Both the position numbers and the translations under genes were made by a program. The notes under the pieces were generated by a model. It did no database searches. It saw only the letters and a list, made by a program, of their open reading frames with translations, and was not told the origin of the DNA. DNA of 64,000 nt from Lampropedia puyangensis (GTDB lineage: Bacteria > Pseudomonadota > Gammaproteobacteria > Burkholderiales > Burkholderiaceae_C): the NCBI RefSeq assembly GCF_004833285.1, contig NZ_STFG01000001.1:591119-655118 (forward strand), given 5' to 3'. Positions 45,384 to 54,168 of the stretch are shown in pieces (position 1 is the first letter of the stretch; each line of letters opens with the position of its first letter).

Positions 45384-46532
45384 ATGACTACCGCAACTAC
45401 TGCCTCCTCATTTGCCCAGTCTGATCGTGCCGCTATTGATGTGGTACAGATTGACTTGGCAGAGCGTTCTTACCCCATTTTGATTGGCCAAGGCGAGAGC
45501 CTGTGGCAAGAGGCCCATGCGCACTGGCCCAAGGGCACCAGTGCGGTGATTGTGACCAACGACACCGTGGCACCGCTGTACGCAAAGGCATTGCGCCAAC
45601 GGCTTGAAGGCCATTACCCTAAAGTCATTGAAGTGGTGTTGCCCGATGGCGAGCAATATAAAAACTGGGAAACACTGAACCAGATTTTTGACGTACTGCT
45701 AGGCCAAGCTGCGGACCGCAAGGCCGTGCTGTTTGCATTGGGCGGTGGTGTGATTGGCGATATGACTGGCTTTGCCGCTGCTTGCTATATGCGTGGGGTG
45801 CCTTTTGTGCAGGTGCCTACCACCTTGCTTGCGCAGGTCGACTCTTCGGTTGGTGGCAAAACCGCTATTAACCATCCCTTGGGTAAAAACATGATCGGTG
45901 CTTTTTACCAGCCCAAGCTGGTGGTGTGCGATCTCGATACGCTCAAAACCTTGCCTGCTGCAGAGTTGAGCGCGGGGCTGGGTGAAGTCATCAAGTATGG
46001 CCCGATTTATGACATGGCCTTCTTTGAATGGTTGGAGGCCAATGTACAAGCACTGGTCGCGCAAGATGTGGAGGCCTTGCGGTATGCCGTGCGACGCAGT
46101 TGTGAGATCAAAGCGGCAGTGGTGAGTGCCGATGAAACCGAAAGCGGCTTGCGCGAGATTCTCAATTTCGGACATACCTTCGGCCATGCGATTGAGGCTG
46201 GCAAAGGCTATGGCGCTTGGCTGCATGGCCACGCTGTGGCTGCAGGTATGGTGTTGGCCAGCCATTTGTCGACCAAGCTCGGCTATCAGCAAGATGCTCA
46301 GTTTCACGCCCGTTTGGTTGCACTGTTGGAGCAGGCTGGTTTGCCTGTGCAAGCGCCTGTTCTGGATGCGACTAACAATGCACAGCGTTACTTGGATTTG
46401 ATGCGTGTGGACAAAAAATCCCAAGGCGGTGCAATCCGTTTTGTGGTGCTCAAGCCAGCAGGCAAGGCCGTGACAGAAAAAGTCGACGATGCCATTGTGG
46501 CCAACTTGCTGAACGAACTTATCACCGCATGA
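45384..46532 (+). CDS. aroB: 3-dehydroquinate synthase AroB
   Basis: A 382-residue NAD-dependent, metal-binding enzyme for the second step of the shikimate pathway. Visible: [39 protein letters not shown], and the metal ligands in [12 protein letters not shown]. The N-terminal ten to fifteen residues are low-complexity ([11 protein letters not shown]). It ends with a 4-base overlap to dgt. Confidence 0.96.
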   Translation: MTTATTASSFAQSDRAAIDVVQIDLAERSYPILIGQGESLWQEAHAHWPKGTSAVIVTNDTVAPLYAKALRQRLEGHYPKVIEVVLPDGEQYKNWETLNQIFDVLLGQAADRKAVLFALGGGVIGDMTGFAAACYMRGVPFVQVPTTLLAQVDSSVGGKTAINHPLGKNMIGAFYQPKLVVCDLDTLKTLPAAELSAGLGEVIKYGPIYDMAFFEWLEANVQALVAQDVEALRYAVRRSCEIKAAVVSADETESGLREILNFGHTFGHAIEAGKGYGAWLHGHAVAAGMVLASHLSTKLGYQQDAQFHARLVALLEQAGLPVQAPVLDATNNAQRYLDLMRVDKKSQGGAIRFVVLKPAGKAVTEKVDDAIVANLLNELITA

Positions 46533-47725
46533 GTAACACCACCGCATTGGCCGTTTACGCCAGCGATTGGGCGCAAAGCCGTGGCAGAAGAATTGCGGAG
46601 CAGAGTGCTCCAACGCGCAGTGATTTTCAGCGCGATCGAGACAGGATTGTGCACTCATCGGCATTTCGCAGACTGGTGTACAAAACGCAGGTCTTTCTCA
46701 ACCATGAAGGCGACATGTTCCGCACGCGCCTGACGCACTCGCTGGAAGTGGCGCAGGTAGCGCGCTCCATTGCGCGTCCGCTGGGTTTGGATGAAGACTT
46801 GGTTGAAGCCATTGCCTTGGCACATGACTTGGGGCATACGCCGTTTGGCCATGCAGGCCAAGATGCGCTACACGACTGCATGCGTGATTTTGGTGGTTTT
46901 GAGCACAATATCCAAAGTTTGCGTGTAGTGGATCTATTAGAGCAGCGTTATGCAGACTTCGATGGTTTGAACCTGACCTATGAAACACGCGAGGGCATTC
47001 TTAAACACTGCTCTGCGCACAATGCCCGTTTGATTGAAGCTCAGGAGCCAGGTGGTATTGCGCGTCGGTTTCTTGACCCGGCACTACCGAGTCCGAGTCT
47101 GGAGGCGCAGCTGTGCAATTTGGCCGATTCGATTGCCTACAACGCCCACGACATTGACGATGGTGTGCGTTCAGGCTTGTTGCATGAACAGCAGTTGGAA
47201 GATGTGCCTTTGTTTTCTACGTACCGGCGTGCCACATTGGAGCAGCATCCGCATTTGCGTGCCGCGCCCAAACGCTGGTTGTACGCGACGTTGCGCGAAA
47301 TGCTCAGCGCGCAAATCTACGATGTGATCAACACTACGCGTGCACAGTTGGCAGTGCACGCGCCTGACGGCGCCGATGCCGTGCGCCGATTGCCACTGCT
47401 GGTGCGTTTTAGCGATGCGATGCACCAACAGGCCGTTCAATTGAAACGAACGCTGTTTGCCAATCTATACCGTCATCCAGTTGTGGAGGACACCACAGGC
47501 AGGGCGAAACAGGTGATAGCCACTTTGTTTGCGCATTACTGGCAGATGCAGCAAGAAATGCCGCCTGAATTCGCTGCCAGAGCTGCGCAGGCCGTGACAG
47601 CGCATGACCAAGCCCGTGTTGTGGCTGACTTTATCGCCGGGATGACTGACCGCTATGCATTGCGCACGCATGAGCGTTTGACGGGCAGTCGTATCATGGA
47701 TGGTGCCTTGTCCGTCCATGAATAA
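46529..47725 (+). CDS. dgt: Deoxyguanosinetriphosphate triphosphohydrolase-like protein
   Basis: A 398-residue HD-domain dNTP triphosphohydrolase. It has the [11 protein letters not shown] start and the HD metal site: His70 (TRLTHS), and His99-Asp100 ([15 protein letters not shown]). The length and layout match the short Dgt-like group that follows aroB in betaproteobacteria. The start overlaps aroB by 4 bases (ATGA), completing the aroK-aroB-dgt operon. Confidence 0.94.
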   Translation: MSNTTALAVYASDWAQSRGRRIAEQSAPTRSDFQRDRDRIVHSSAFRRLVYKTQVFLNHEGDMFRTRLTHSLEVAQVARSIARPLGLDEDLVEAIALAHDLGHTPFGHAGQDALHDCMRDFGGFEHNIQSLRVVDLLEQRYADFDGLNLTYETREGILKHCSAHNARLIEAQEPGGIARRFLDPALPSPSLEAQLCNLADSIAYNAHDIDDGVRSGLLHEQQLEDVPLFSTYRRATLEQHPHLRAAPKRWLYATLREMLSAQIYDVINTTRAQLAVHAPDGADAVRRLPLLVRFSDAMHQQAVQLKRTLFANLYRHPVVEDTTGRAKQVIATLFAHYWQMQQEMPPEFAARAAQAVTAHDQARVVADFIAGMTDRYALRTHERLTGSRIMDGALSVHE

Positions 47726-47777
47726 GCGGTTGTAATAATCACTTTTTGGCATGCGTGCGCAGGCATAGATCCCCATG

Positions 47778-47805
47778 AAAAAAGACCATGCATGCATGGT
47801 CTTTT
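47778..47805. terminator. Bidirectional terminator
   Basis: AAAAAGACCATG and CATGGTCTTTTT around CATG, with A and T runs, between the convergent dgt and tpx genes. Confidence 0.9.
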
Positions 47806-47833
47806 TGTTGGGCGTCAGTAGTTTCTTTGCAGA

Positions 47834-48334
47834 TCAGGCTAGGCTGGCTTTGGCTGCTTCGTAGTTGGGCTCTTGCGCAATTTCGCTGACCAGCTCGCTG
47901 TGCAGCACTTTATTGTCTTCATCAAGTACCACCACGGCACGTGCGGCCACGCCGGCCAATGGCCCTGTGGCGATGGCCACACCATAGTCTTTCAGGAAAG
48001 CAGCGCCGCGCATGGTGGACAAAGTCACCACGTTGCTCAGGCCTTCAGCGCCGCAAAAACGTGCTTGGGCGAATGGCAAGTCAGCTGAAATGCATAACAC
48101 GACAGTGTTGTTCAAGGCGGATGCTTGTTGGTTGAAGGTGCGAACCGACGTTGCGCAGGTGGGAGTGTCTACGCTGGGGAAAATGTTTAGCACTTTGCGC
48201 TTACCAGCAAATTGCGCCAAAGTAACATCGGCCAAGTCTTTGCCAACGAGCGAAAAGGCCGGAGCCGTTTGACCGGCTTGCGGCAATGTGCCTTCAACTT
48301 CGATAGGGTTGCCTTTGAGGGTAACTTGTGCCAT
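47834..48334 (-). CDS. tpx: Thiol peroxidase Tpx
   Basis: A 166-residue atypical 2-Cys peroxiredoxin that reduces hydroperoxides using thioredoxin. The peroxidatic Cys60 is in the PSVDTPTCA motif and the resolving Cys94 in FCGAEGL; an extra Cys81 is present. A clear AAGGAG ribosome-binding site precedes the ATG. Single gene with its own terminator. Confidence 0.96.
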   Translation of the reverse strand: MAQVTLKGNPIEVEGTLPQAGQTAPAFSLVGKDLADVTLAQFAGKRKVLNIFPSVDTPTCATSVRTFNQQASALNNTVVLCISADLPFAQARFCGAEGLSNVVTLSTMRGAAFLKDYGVAIATGPLAGVAARAVVVLDEDNKVLHSELVSEIAQEPNYEAAKASLA

Positions 48335-48584
48335 GGGTGCTCCTTGTAATGGTTAAACAGAAATGCAATGCGCTTTGTGCAGTGGGCCAGACTGGCATTT
48401 GGAAAATGGTCTTTCTGCATGGTTCGTGCGCCACTGCCTGATCGGGCGAATTGTCGCATTCAGGCCGGTGCAGTGTTGGACTTCTTCGCAGTGGCTTAGC
48501 CTCAATAGGGCTATTGCGATGGTGTCAGGGGCAACTGCAACGACGGGGGCAGGTGGCTGCAGTGCTTGCGGTGCGGCCTGCCGA

Positions 48585-50051
48585 TCAGTGGAGTGCAGTA
48601 AGCACTTTTCCTGAAAAACGAGGCAACTCTAAATAGGCGCAAACACCTTGCTGCTCAGCGCGGTTGCTCAAACGAAATTGGCCGCGGTGGCTGCGCGCAA
48701 CAGCCTCAACAATGCTCAATCCTAAGCCGTAACCGCCGGTGGCGTTGTTGCGCGATGGCTCACCCCTGACAAAAGGCTGGGTGATGGAGGCAAGCAAAGC
48801 TTCAGGGATGCAGGGGCCCTCGTTGAGTATGGTGATACTGACCGTTTCTTGGGTGTGTGCCAACAGCACTTGCACGTTGTGGCCGTAGCGCAGAGCGTTG
48901 TCGAGCAAATTGCTCAGGGCGCGTTTGAGGCCCATCGCATCGGCCTCAATGGGGGCTCCTGTGGCACCTGTGATGGTGATGTGGTGCCCCAGCTCTTGCA
49001 GGTCTTGGCATAGGCTGTGTGCCAGTGAGTCTAGGTCTAAACGTTGAACATGGGAGGCCCGTTGCTCCGCTTGAATGAAGGCAAGGGTGCTTTCAACCAA
49101 AGACTCCATGTCGCTGAGGTCGTCACGCAGTTTGCTCACTGATGCCGCGTGGTTGTCAGTGTTGAGCAATGCCAGTCGCAAGCGCATACGGGTCATGGGG
49201 GTGCGCAGGTCATGCGAAACAGCGGCAAGAAAACGATCGCGCTCCTCAATCTGGGCAATGATGCGAGCCTGCATGCGGTTAAAGGCATGGGCTGCATGGC
49301 GTACTTCTGCGGGGCCATTCTCGTCCAAAGGGGTGGCCTGGGTGATGTTGCTGCCCAATGATTGGGCAGCTTTGGCCAGTCGCGACAACGGCTCCGCTAC
49401 CCAGCGAACGGCAAGCACCACCAGCGCCACGACAATCAAAATACGGATGGCGTAGACCCGCCAGAATAAGTCACCAAGCACGCGCCAGGCATTGTCTTCC
49501 TGCCAACCTGGCTGTAACTGCGAGGTGATGCGAAGCCATTGGTTAGGGGCGTATTGCAATTGCATCGAATAGACCACGGTCAAAGGGCTAAAGCCTGAGA
49601 GCGTGAACCAGTCTGCGTTATGGCCTTGGTCATCCAGCAGGGCCAGATGCAGTAACTCTAATTGCCGCTGGTCGGGGACACGTTCGTGAAATACGCGCTC
49701 CAAGAGTTTGGCTGCAGAGAGAGCATGTTGTGTGCGACCCAACTGGCTGGGCTGGCTGCTGGTGCTGAGGGTGGCATTCAGGCCGATGTGCGTAGCCAGT
49801 TCCAGTACTTCAGCGCGTGGGTGCCCGCTGTCAAGCAACTCGACCAAGTCTGCAATGCGCTCTCCTACCAGACGCGTTGGTGCTTCAAGCCGCTGGGCGT
49901 GGCGCACATTAAGCCAAATACTACTGGTGAGGAATTGCGCTGCCAGCATTCCTGCCACCAGGATCAGCACCATGCGTCCAAATATGGAGTCCGGCCAAAG
50001 TCTAGCCAGGTGCTGCTTGGCCTTGCTGATGGCTTGCTGAATCGCGGTCAT
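48585..50051 (-). CDS. Sensor histidine kinase (two-component system)
   Basis: A 488-residue inner-membrane kinase. Membrane helices at about 26-47 and 200-218 enclose a periplasmic sensor of about 150 residues; then a HAMP domain (about 218-272), HisKA with the phospho-acceptor His280 (FLAAVSHDLRTPMTRM), N-box NLLDNALRYG and G-box GGYGLGLSIVEAVA. The layout is of the EnvZ/RstB class. The signal is not known. The response regulator is 12 bases upstream on the same strand. Confidence 0.93.
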   Translation of the reverse strand: MTAIQQAISKAKQHLARLWPDSIFGRMVLILVAGMLAAQFLTSSIWLNVRHAQRLEAPTRLVGERIADLVELLDSGHPRAEVLELATHIGLNATLSTSSQPSQLGRTQHALSAAKLLERVFHERVPDQRQLELLHLALLDDQGHNADWFTLSGFSPLTVVYSMQLQYAPNQWLRITSQLQPGWQEDNAWRVLGDLFWRVYAIRILIVVALVVLAVRWVAEPLSRLAKAAQSLGSNITQATPLDENGPAEVRHAAHAFNRMQARIIAQIEERDRFLAAVSHDLRTPMTRMRLRLALLNTDNHAASVSKLRDDLSDMESLVESTLAFIQAEQRASHVQRLDLDSLAHSLCQDLQELGHHITITGATGAPIEADAMGLKRALSNLLDNALRYGHNVQVLLAHTQETVSITILNEGPCIPEALLASITQPFVRGEPSRNNATGGYGLGLSIVEAVARSHRGQFRLSNRAEQQGVCAYLELPRFSGKVLTALH

Positions 50052-50063
50052 GCCAGCCAGGTT

Positions 50064-50867
50064 TTAGCTGAAAGCATGTGGCAAGGGCAAGGGGGTGGGT
50101 GTGAGACTGGCCGTGCGGGGCAGTTCGCCGTTGTACATATATCCTTCGTGGCGGATCGTTCGGATCATTCGCGGCTGACGGCTATCTGATTCGAGGTGGC
50201 TGCGCAGGCGAGAAACGCACACATCTACCGTGCGGTCGTTAGGAGCTCGCTCGCGTCCGAACGCGTGTTCCAGTAATTCATCGCGGCTGATGGGGCGGTG
50301 CGGGCGGCTCAATAGCAATTGCAGAATCTGGTAGTCAGAGTTGGCCAAGCTGATCACCACGCCTTCTGGTGAATGGAGTTGACGCGCACGCGTATTGAGT
50401 TGCCAACCTTCAAAGTGGTAGGTGGCGGGGATGTCGTCGCTCTCGTTGTGGAGCGCGTCATTTGCTGACGGATTGAGTGCATTCTCAGGCGGGCTGCGGC
50501 GCAGCACTGCTTTGATACGGGCGAGAAGCTCTACAGGTTCAAACGGTTTGGCCAGATAGTCATCTGCGCCCAGTTCTAATCCCAGCACACGGTCGAGTGT
50601 GCTGCCTCTGGCCGTGAGCATGATGATGGGGGTTTTGGCGTAGGTGGGGTGCGCGCGCAACTCTTTGCACAGATCCAAGCCATCCGAGCCTGGCAACATC
50701 AGGTCCATGACGATCAGGTCAGTGGGGCCTTGCAGCAGCGCTTCGCGCATGGCATCACCGTGTTCTGCCGTTTTGACATTGAACTGTGCTTGGTGCAAGA
50801 ACGTTGCAATCAGTTGGCTCATGTCGAAGTCGTCTTCAACAACAAGAATATGGGGGCGCAATGACAT
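50064..50867 (-). CDS. OmpR-family response regulator
   Basis: A 267-residue regulator. The receiver domain has the acidic pair Asp12-Asp13, the phospho-acceptor Asp55 (VMDLMLPG) and the lysine in YLAKPFEP; the C-terminal winged helix contains LLLSRPHRPISRDELLEHAFG and RTVDVCVSRLRSHLE. A long proline-rich linker and tail (SLTPTPLPLPHAFS) are extra. It precedes its histidine kinase by 12 bases and is divergent from a TonB receptor, 553 bases away. Confidence 0.93.
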   Translation of the reverse strand: MSLRPHILVVEDDFDMSQLIATFLHQAQFNVKTAEHGDAMREALLQGPTDLIVMDLMLPGSDGLDLCKELRAHPTYAKTPIIMLTARGSTLDRVLGLELGADDYLAKPFEPVELLARIKAVLRRSPPENALNPSANDALHNESDDIPATYHFEGWQLNTRARQLHSPEGVVISLANSDYQILQLLLSRPHRPISRDELLEHAFGRERAPNDRTVDVCVSRLRSHLESDSRQPRMIRTIRHEGYMYNGELPRTASLTPTPLPLPHAFS

Positions 50868-51156
50868 GGGGAATTCAGCGTAAAGGGCGATGCGGCCTGA
50901 GAATCAAAAGTAATGGCTTGCGTGGTGCACATAACTCGCCACGTTGGGAGCGTGGGGACATGGCAACATCTTAAATTGAATCACTGGGGTGTGCGAGACG
51001 CGTCATCTGGTACAAACCAGCACGCTGGGGCGGCGTTCACGAGGTGTATGCCAAGAATGGCTAAATGCAATATCGGCGCAGGTTTACAACGGTATCCTGA
51101 CCGTAATGTAAGCGATGTTGCGCCACCCAAATGCGCTATTCTTTCGGGATAAAAAT
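50868..51156. other. Gap upstream of the response regulator
   Basis: Non-coding. One short inverted repeat CCACG / CGTGG (50939-50955, seven-base loop) lies about 70 bases upstream of the regulator start and could belong to its promoter. I see nothing else up to the Fur box. Confidence 0.3.
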
Positions 51157-51175
51157 GATAATGAGAATATATTTC
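51157..51175. promoter_or_regulatory. Fur box upstream of the FhuE-like receptor
   Basis: GATAATGAGAATATATTTC matches 14 of 19 positions of the Fur consensus GATAATGATAATCATTATC. It lies about 245 bases ahead of the receptor ATG, so either the transcript has a long leader or a second site nearer the gene exists that I do not see. Confidence 0.7.
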
Positions 51176-51420
51176 ATTACATTTCATTGGCTCTGTAACC
51201 CCTTTTCCGAGCCGCAGATTTACTAGACTTCGCTCGCGTTCGAAATGCCTTCAAACAGCATCTGGATACAAGCGAGCAGTGGCAGGATTGAGTTTTTCTG
51301 CAACTGGACGTGAAGGACTGAACGCAATCAGGTCACTACCACATACCAAGGACTGCCGAGTGCGTCCCATCGCTTGTTGCGGTATGGGGGGTGTTGGCTT
51401 TATTCCATTCAGAGCAATCC

Positions 51421-53721
51421 ATGTCATCGAATCCATCTTCTTTCGCGCGCCGGGCTTTGCCGCCTTCGGTGGTTCCTACGGTATTGGCATTGAGCATCCA
51501 AGCACTCATGGCCTCAGGCGCTTATGCCCAGTCTGCAACCAACTCAGACACTCCGGCGCTGGCCGAAGTGCAAGTGAGCAGCACGGCCGAGGTGACCAAT
51601 GCCAGTGAAGTGACCAAATCCTATGAGAACCCAGCCGTATCGGCATCGACGGGGCTGACATTGACGCGCCGCGAGACACCGCAGTCTGTGAGCACGGTCA
51701 CGCGTCAGCAAATGGACGATGAAAACGTTGAAACCCTTGACGATGCGTTGTTACATGCCACAGGGATTACGGCCACCCAGCTCGACATTGGTGCGCGTGT
51801 TGATTACCGTGCACGCGGCTACAAGATCACCAACTTCAAGGTCGATGGCGGTCGCATTGATGGTGACACTGGCTTTGCTGGTCAGGGTATGTCGATCAAC
51901 ATGGATTTGTATGACCGTGTGGAAATTTTGCGTGGTGCCAATGGGTTGATGGGCAATACCGGAGATCCTTCTGGTGCCGTCGAAATGGTGCGTAAAGAAC
52001 CACGTAAAACCCGCTCAACCACCTTGTCTGCGACGGTGGGCAGCTGGAACAAGCGCCAATTGATGGCTGATGTCAATCAACCCTTGACCAGTGATGGCCG
52101 GGTGCGTAGCCGCTTTGTGGTTTCGGGGGAGGATTCAGATGGTTTTCGCGATCGTGAAGAAAACAAAGCGGTTGGTGCGTTGGCCAGCTTTGCCATTGAT
52201 GCCACGCCTGATACCAAAATTGGTTTTGGCGCGCAGTATGAGCGCCGCCGTTTGAATGGGGCAACATGGGGCACAAACGTACCGATCTGGTTTGCAGATG
52301 GCACGCCAACCAGCTTTAGCCGCAGCTTGAATTCAGCGGCGGATTGGAGTTTTAGCGAGCGCGAAAGCCGTGGTATTTTTGCTAATGTGGAGCACCGTTT
52401 CGAGAACAACTGGACTACACGCTTTCAGGCTTCTAGCGCTAAGGGCGAGAGCAAAACACACATTGGCGCATCCAAAGCCAATAGCGGCGGTAACCGTGGT
52501 TACTGGAACCAAGATGGCACAGGCGGCGCCATGAATACGATGTTCCAAGAAGGCGAGAACACTACGAAAAATGTGCAATGGAGTCTTAATGGCCCTTACG
52601 AGCTGTGGGGGCAGCGCCATGAATTCATGGTCGGCTTTAATGGTACAGACAGCAAGAGCACAACGTTTGGCCTGAAATGCACTACGGCAGAAGGCGTGGC
52701 ATTGGGCGCTTGCATGAACCGCATCACTGACCAATTTGCGATTCCAGATTGGCGTGACTTTGTGGCCAATGGCGATACGTTTGGCGAGATCACGGCTGCG
52801 CGCACAGGGATCAACACCACAAGTCGTCAAAAAACTTATGGGGGCTATATTGCCAATCGGTTCCGCATTACTGAGCCATGGTCTGTGATTGCAGGCGCCC
52901 GAGTGAGCTGGCAGCGTAACTATTCCAATGGCAATCTGGCGTCCGAGTTCAGCAAAGAAATCACGCCTTACATTGGGACCGTGTACGACCTCAATGACAA
53001 CTACTCTGTTTACGCTAGCTACACCGATATTTTTGAGGCGCAAAACCGCCGCAAAATCAACGGCGACTACATCGACCCGAAAACAGGCAGCGCTTACGAG
53101 GCAGGGATCAAAGGCGAATGGCTCGATGGCTTGTTTGATGGCTCTTTAGCGGTGTTCTATACCAAACAGCAGAAGCTGGCCACTAAGGATCTGGACCCGC
53201 AAGGCAACGACCAATATGTGTACGGCAACGAAGCTGAAGGTGTTGCCTATATCAATGGTGCATCCGGCGTGCGAACAAAAGGTTTTGAGGTGGACTTTTC
53301 TGGCCGCATCACACCCAATTGGAATATGTATGGGGGCTACACCTATCTGAAGGTCAATAACCCCAATTCGCCTAATACGGACGATGATCCACGCCACTTG
53401 CTGCGTTTGAACACCAGCTACCGCTTGCCTGGTGCACTCAACCGTTTGACTGTCGGTGGTGGATTGACATCACAGAGCTCAATGCGCCAAAGTGCCACTG
53501 GTACCAGCCACCCTACGCAGGGTAGTAATGTGAATATTGACCTGAAAGGGTACACCCTGTTCCATGCGATGGCGCGTTACGACTTCAGCAAGCAGCTGGT
53601 TGGTACGTTGAACATCAGCAATTTGTTTGATAAAACCTACTATCGCCAATACGGCTTCTACGCTGGAGCTATCTACGGTGAGCCGCGTGCTGTGAAATTG
53701 AATCTGCGCTACCAGTTCTAA
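51421..53721 (+). CDS. TonB-dependent siderophore receptor (FhuE/FpvA-like)
   Basis: A 766-residue outer-membrane barrel. Signal peptide about 1-37 ending GAYAQ; plug domain with RRETPQSVSTVTRQQMDD and VEILRGANGLMGNTGDPSGAVEMVRKEP; barrel from about 190 with many aromatic strands; terminal residues LRYQF. The ETPQSVSTVTRQ and RGANGLM..TGDPSG patterns place it with receptors for ferric hydroxamates such as coprogen and ferrioxamine (FhuE) or pyoverdine. The start at 51421 begins the signal peptide; a longer frame to 51391 adds non-signal residues. A Fur box upstream and a terminator downstream fit single-gene iron control. Confidence 0.9.
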   Translation: MSSNPSSFARRALPPSVVPTVLALSIQALMASGAYAQSATNSDTPALAEVQVSSTAEVTNASEVTKSYENPAVSASTGLTLTRRETPQSVSTVTRQQMDDENVETLDDALLHATGITATQLDIGARVDYRARGYKITNFKVDGGRIDGDTGFAGQGMSINMDLYDRVEILRGANGLMGNTGDPSGAVEMVRKEPRKTRSTTLSATVGSWNKRQLMADVNQPLTSDGRVRSRFVVSGEDSDGFRDREENKAVGALASFAIDATPDTKIGFGAQYERRRLNGATWGTNVPIWFADGTPTSFSRSLNSAADWSFSERESRGIFANVEHRFENNWTTRFQASSAKGESKTHIGASKANSGGNRGYWNQDGTGGAMNTMFQEGENTTKNVQWSLNGPYELWGQRHEFMVGFNGTDSKSTTFGLKCTTAEGVALGACMNRITDQFAIPDWRDFVANGDTFGEITAARTGINTTSRQKTYGGYIANRFRITEPWSVIAGARVSWQRNYSNGNLASEFSKEITPYIGTVYDLNDNYSVYASYTDIFEAQNRRKINGDYIDPKTGSAYEAGIKGEWLDGLFDGSLAVFYTKQQKLATKDLDPQGNDQYVYGNEAEGVAYINGASGVRTKGFEVDFSGRITPNWNMYGGYTYLKVNNPNSPNTDDDPRHLLRLNTSYRLPGALNRLTVGGGLTSQSSMRQSATGTSHPTQGSNVNIDLKGYTLFHAMARYDFSKQLVGTLNISNLFDKTYYRQYGFYAGAIYGEPRAVKLNLRYQF

Positions 53722-53762
53722 AGGCCGCAGTTGGGCTGATCGCCAGTTCAGCCATTGCCCTC

Positions 53763-53797
53763 AAAGCACTGACACACATGCTGTCAGTGCTTTTTTT
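53763..53797 (+). terminator. Terminator after the FhuE-like receptor
   Basis: Twelve-base stem AAAGCACTGACA / TGTCAGTGCTTT with seven-base loop and a T-run of seven. Confidence 0.92.
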
Positions 53798-53892
53798 ATG
53801 CCTAGAAAGCAAAGACAGGATGAAATAATTTTGTTGCCGCGCAGGTGACAGCCGGATCACGAATGCATCATAAAAGAGACAAATTAAAAAAT

Positions 53893-53911
53893 GATATCAA
53901 AAACCATTCTC
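53893..53911. promoter_or_regulatory. Fur box upstream of the Fiu-like receptor
   Basis: GATATCAAAAACCATTCTC matches 13 of 19 positions of the Fur consensus and is set in AT-rich sequence, as expected for a promoter region, about 260 bases before the receptor start. The rest of the 447-base gap (53722-54168) holds only the terminator and short frames. Confidence 0.6.
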
Positions 53912-54168
53912 ATTTAATTTATATTTCGACTCCGTAAATTTTCGTCAATTTGACGTGTTACGCAGAACTATTGATGGGTATGGCGGCGAAGCCAAAACGC
54001 TTCCGACTGGTGTCGGTGTTCAAGGCATCGGTCAGGCTGGTTGGAGCTGTACATGAGCAGCACACATACCCAGTGCAATAGGCTTTTAGCTAGCCAAACA
54101 TGGAAGATGCCAAAGGCACTTGCCACGACAAAGCCAGCCGATATCGTCCTTTTAAAAGGTTTGATTCC

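Noticed and set aside
45699..46664. 321-residue frame antisense to aroB-dgt
   Set aside because: Crosses the aroB/dgt junction on the wrong strand and has no motif.
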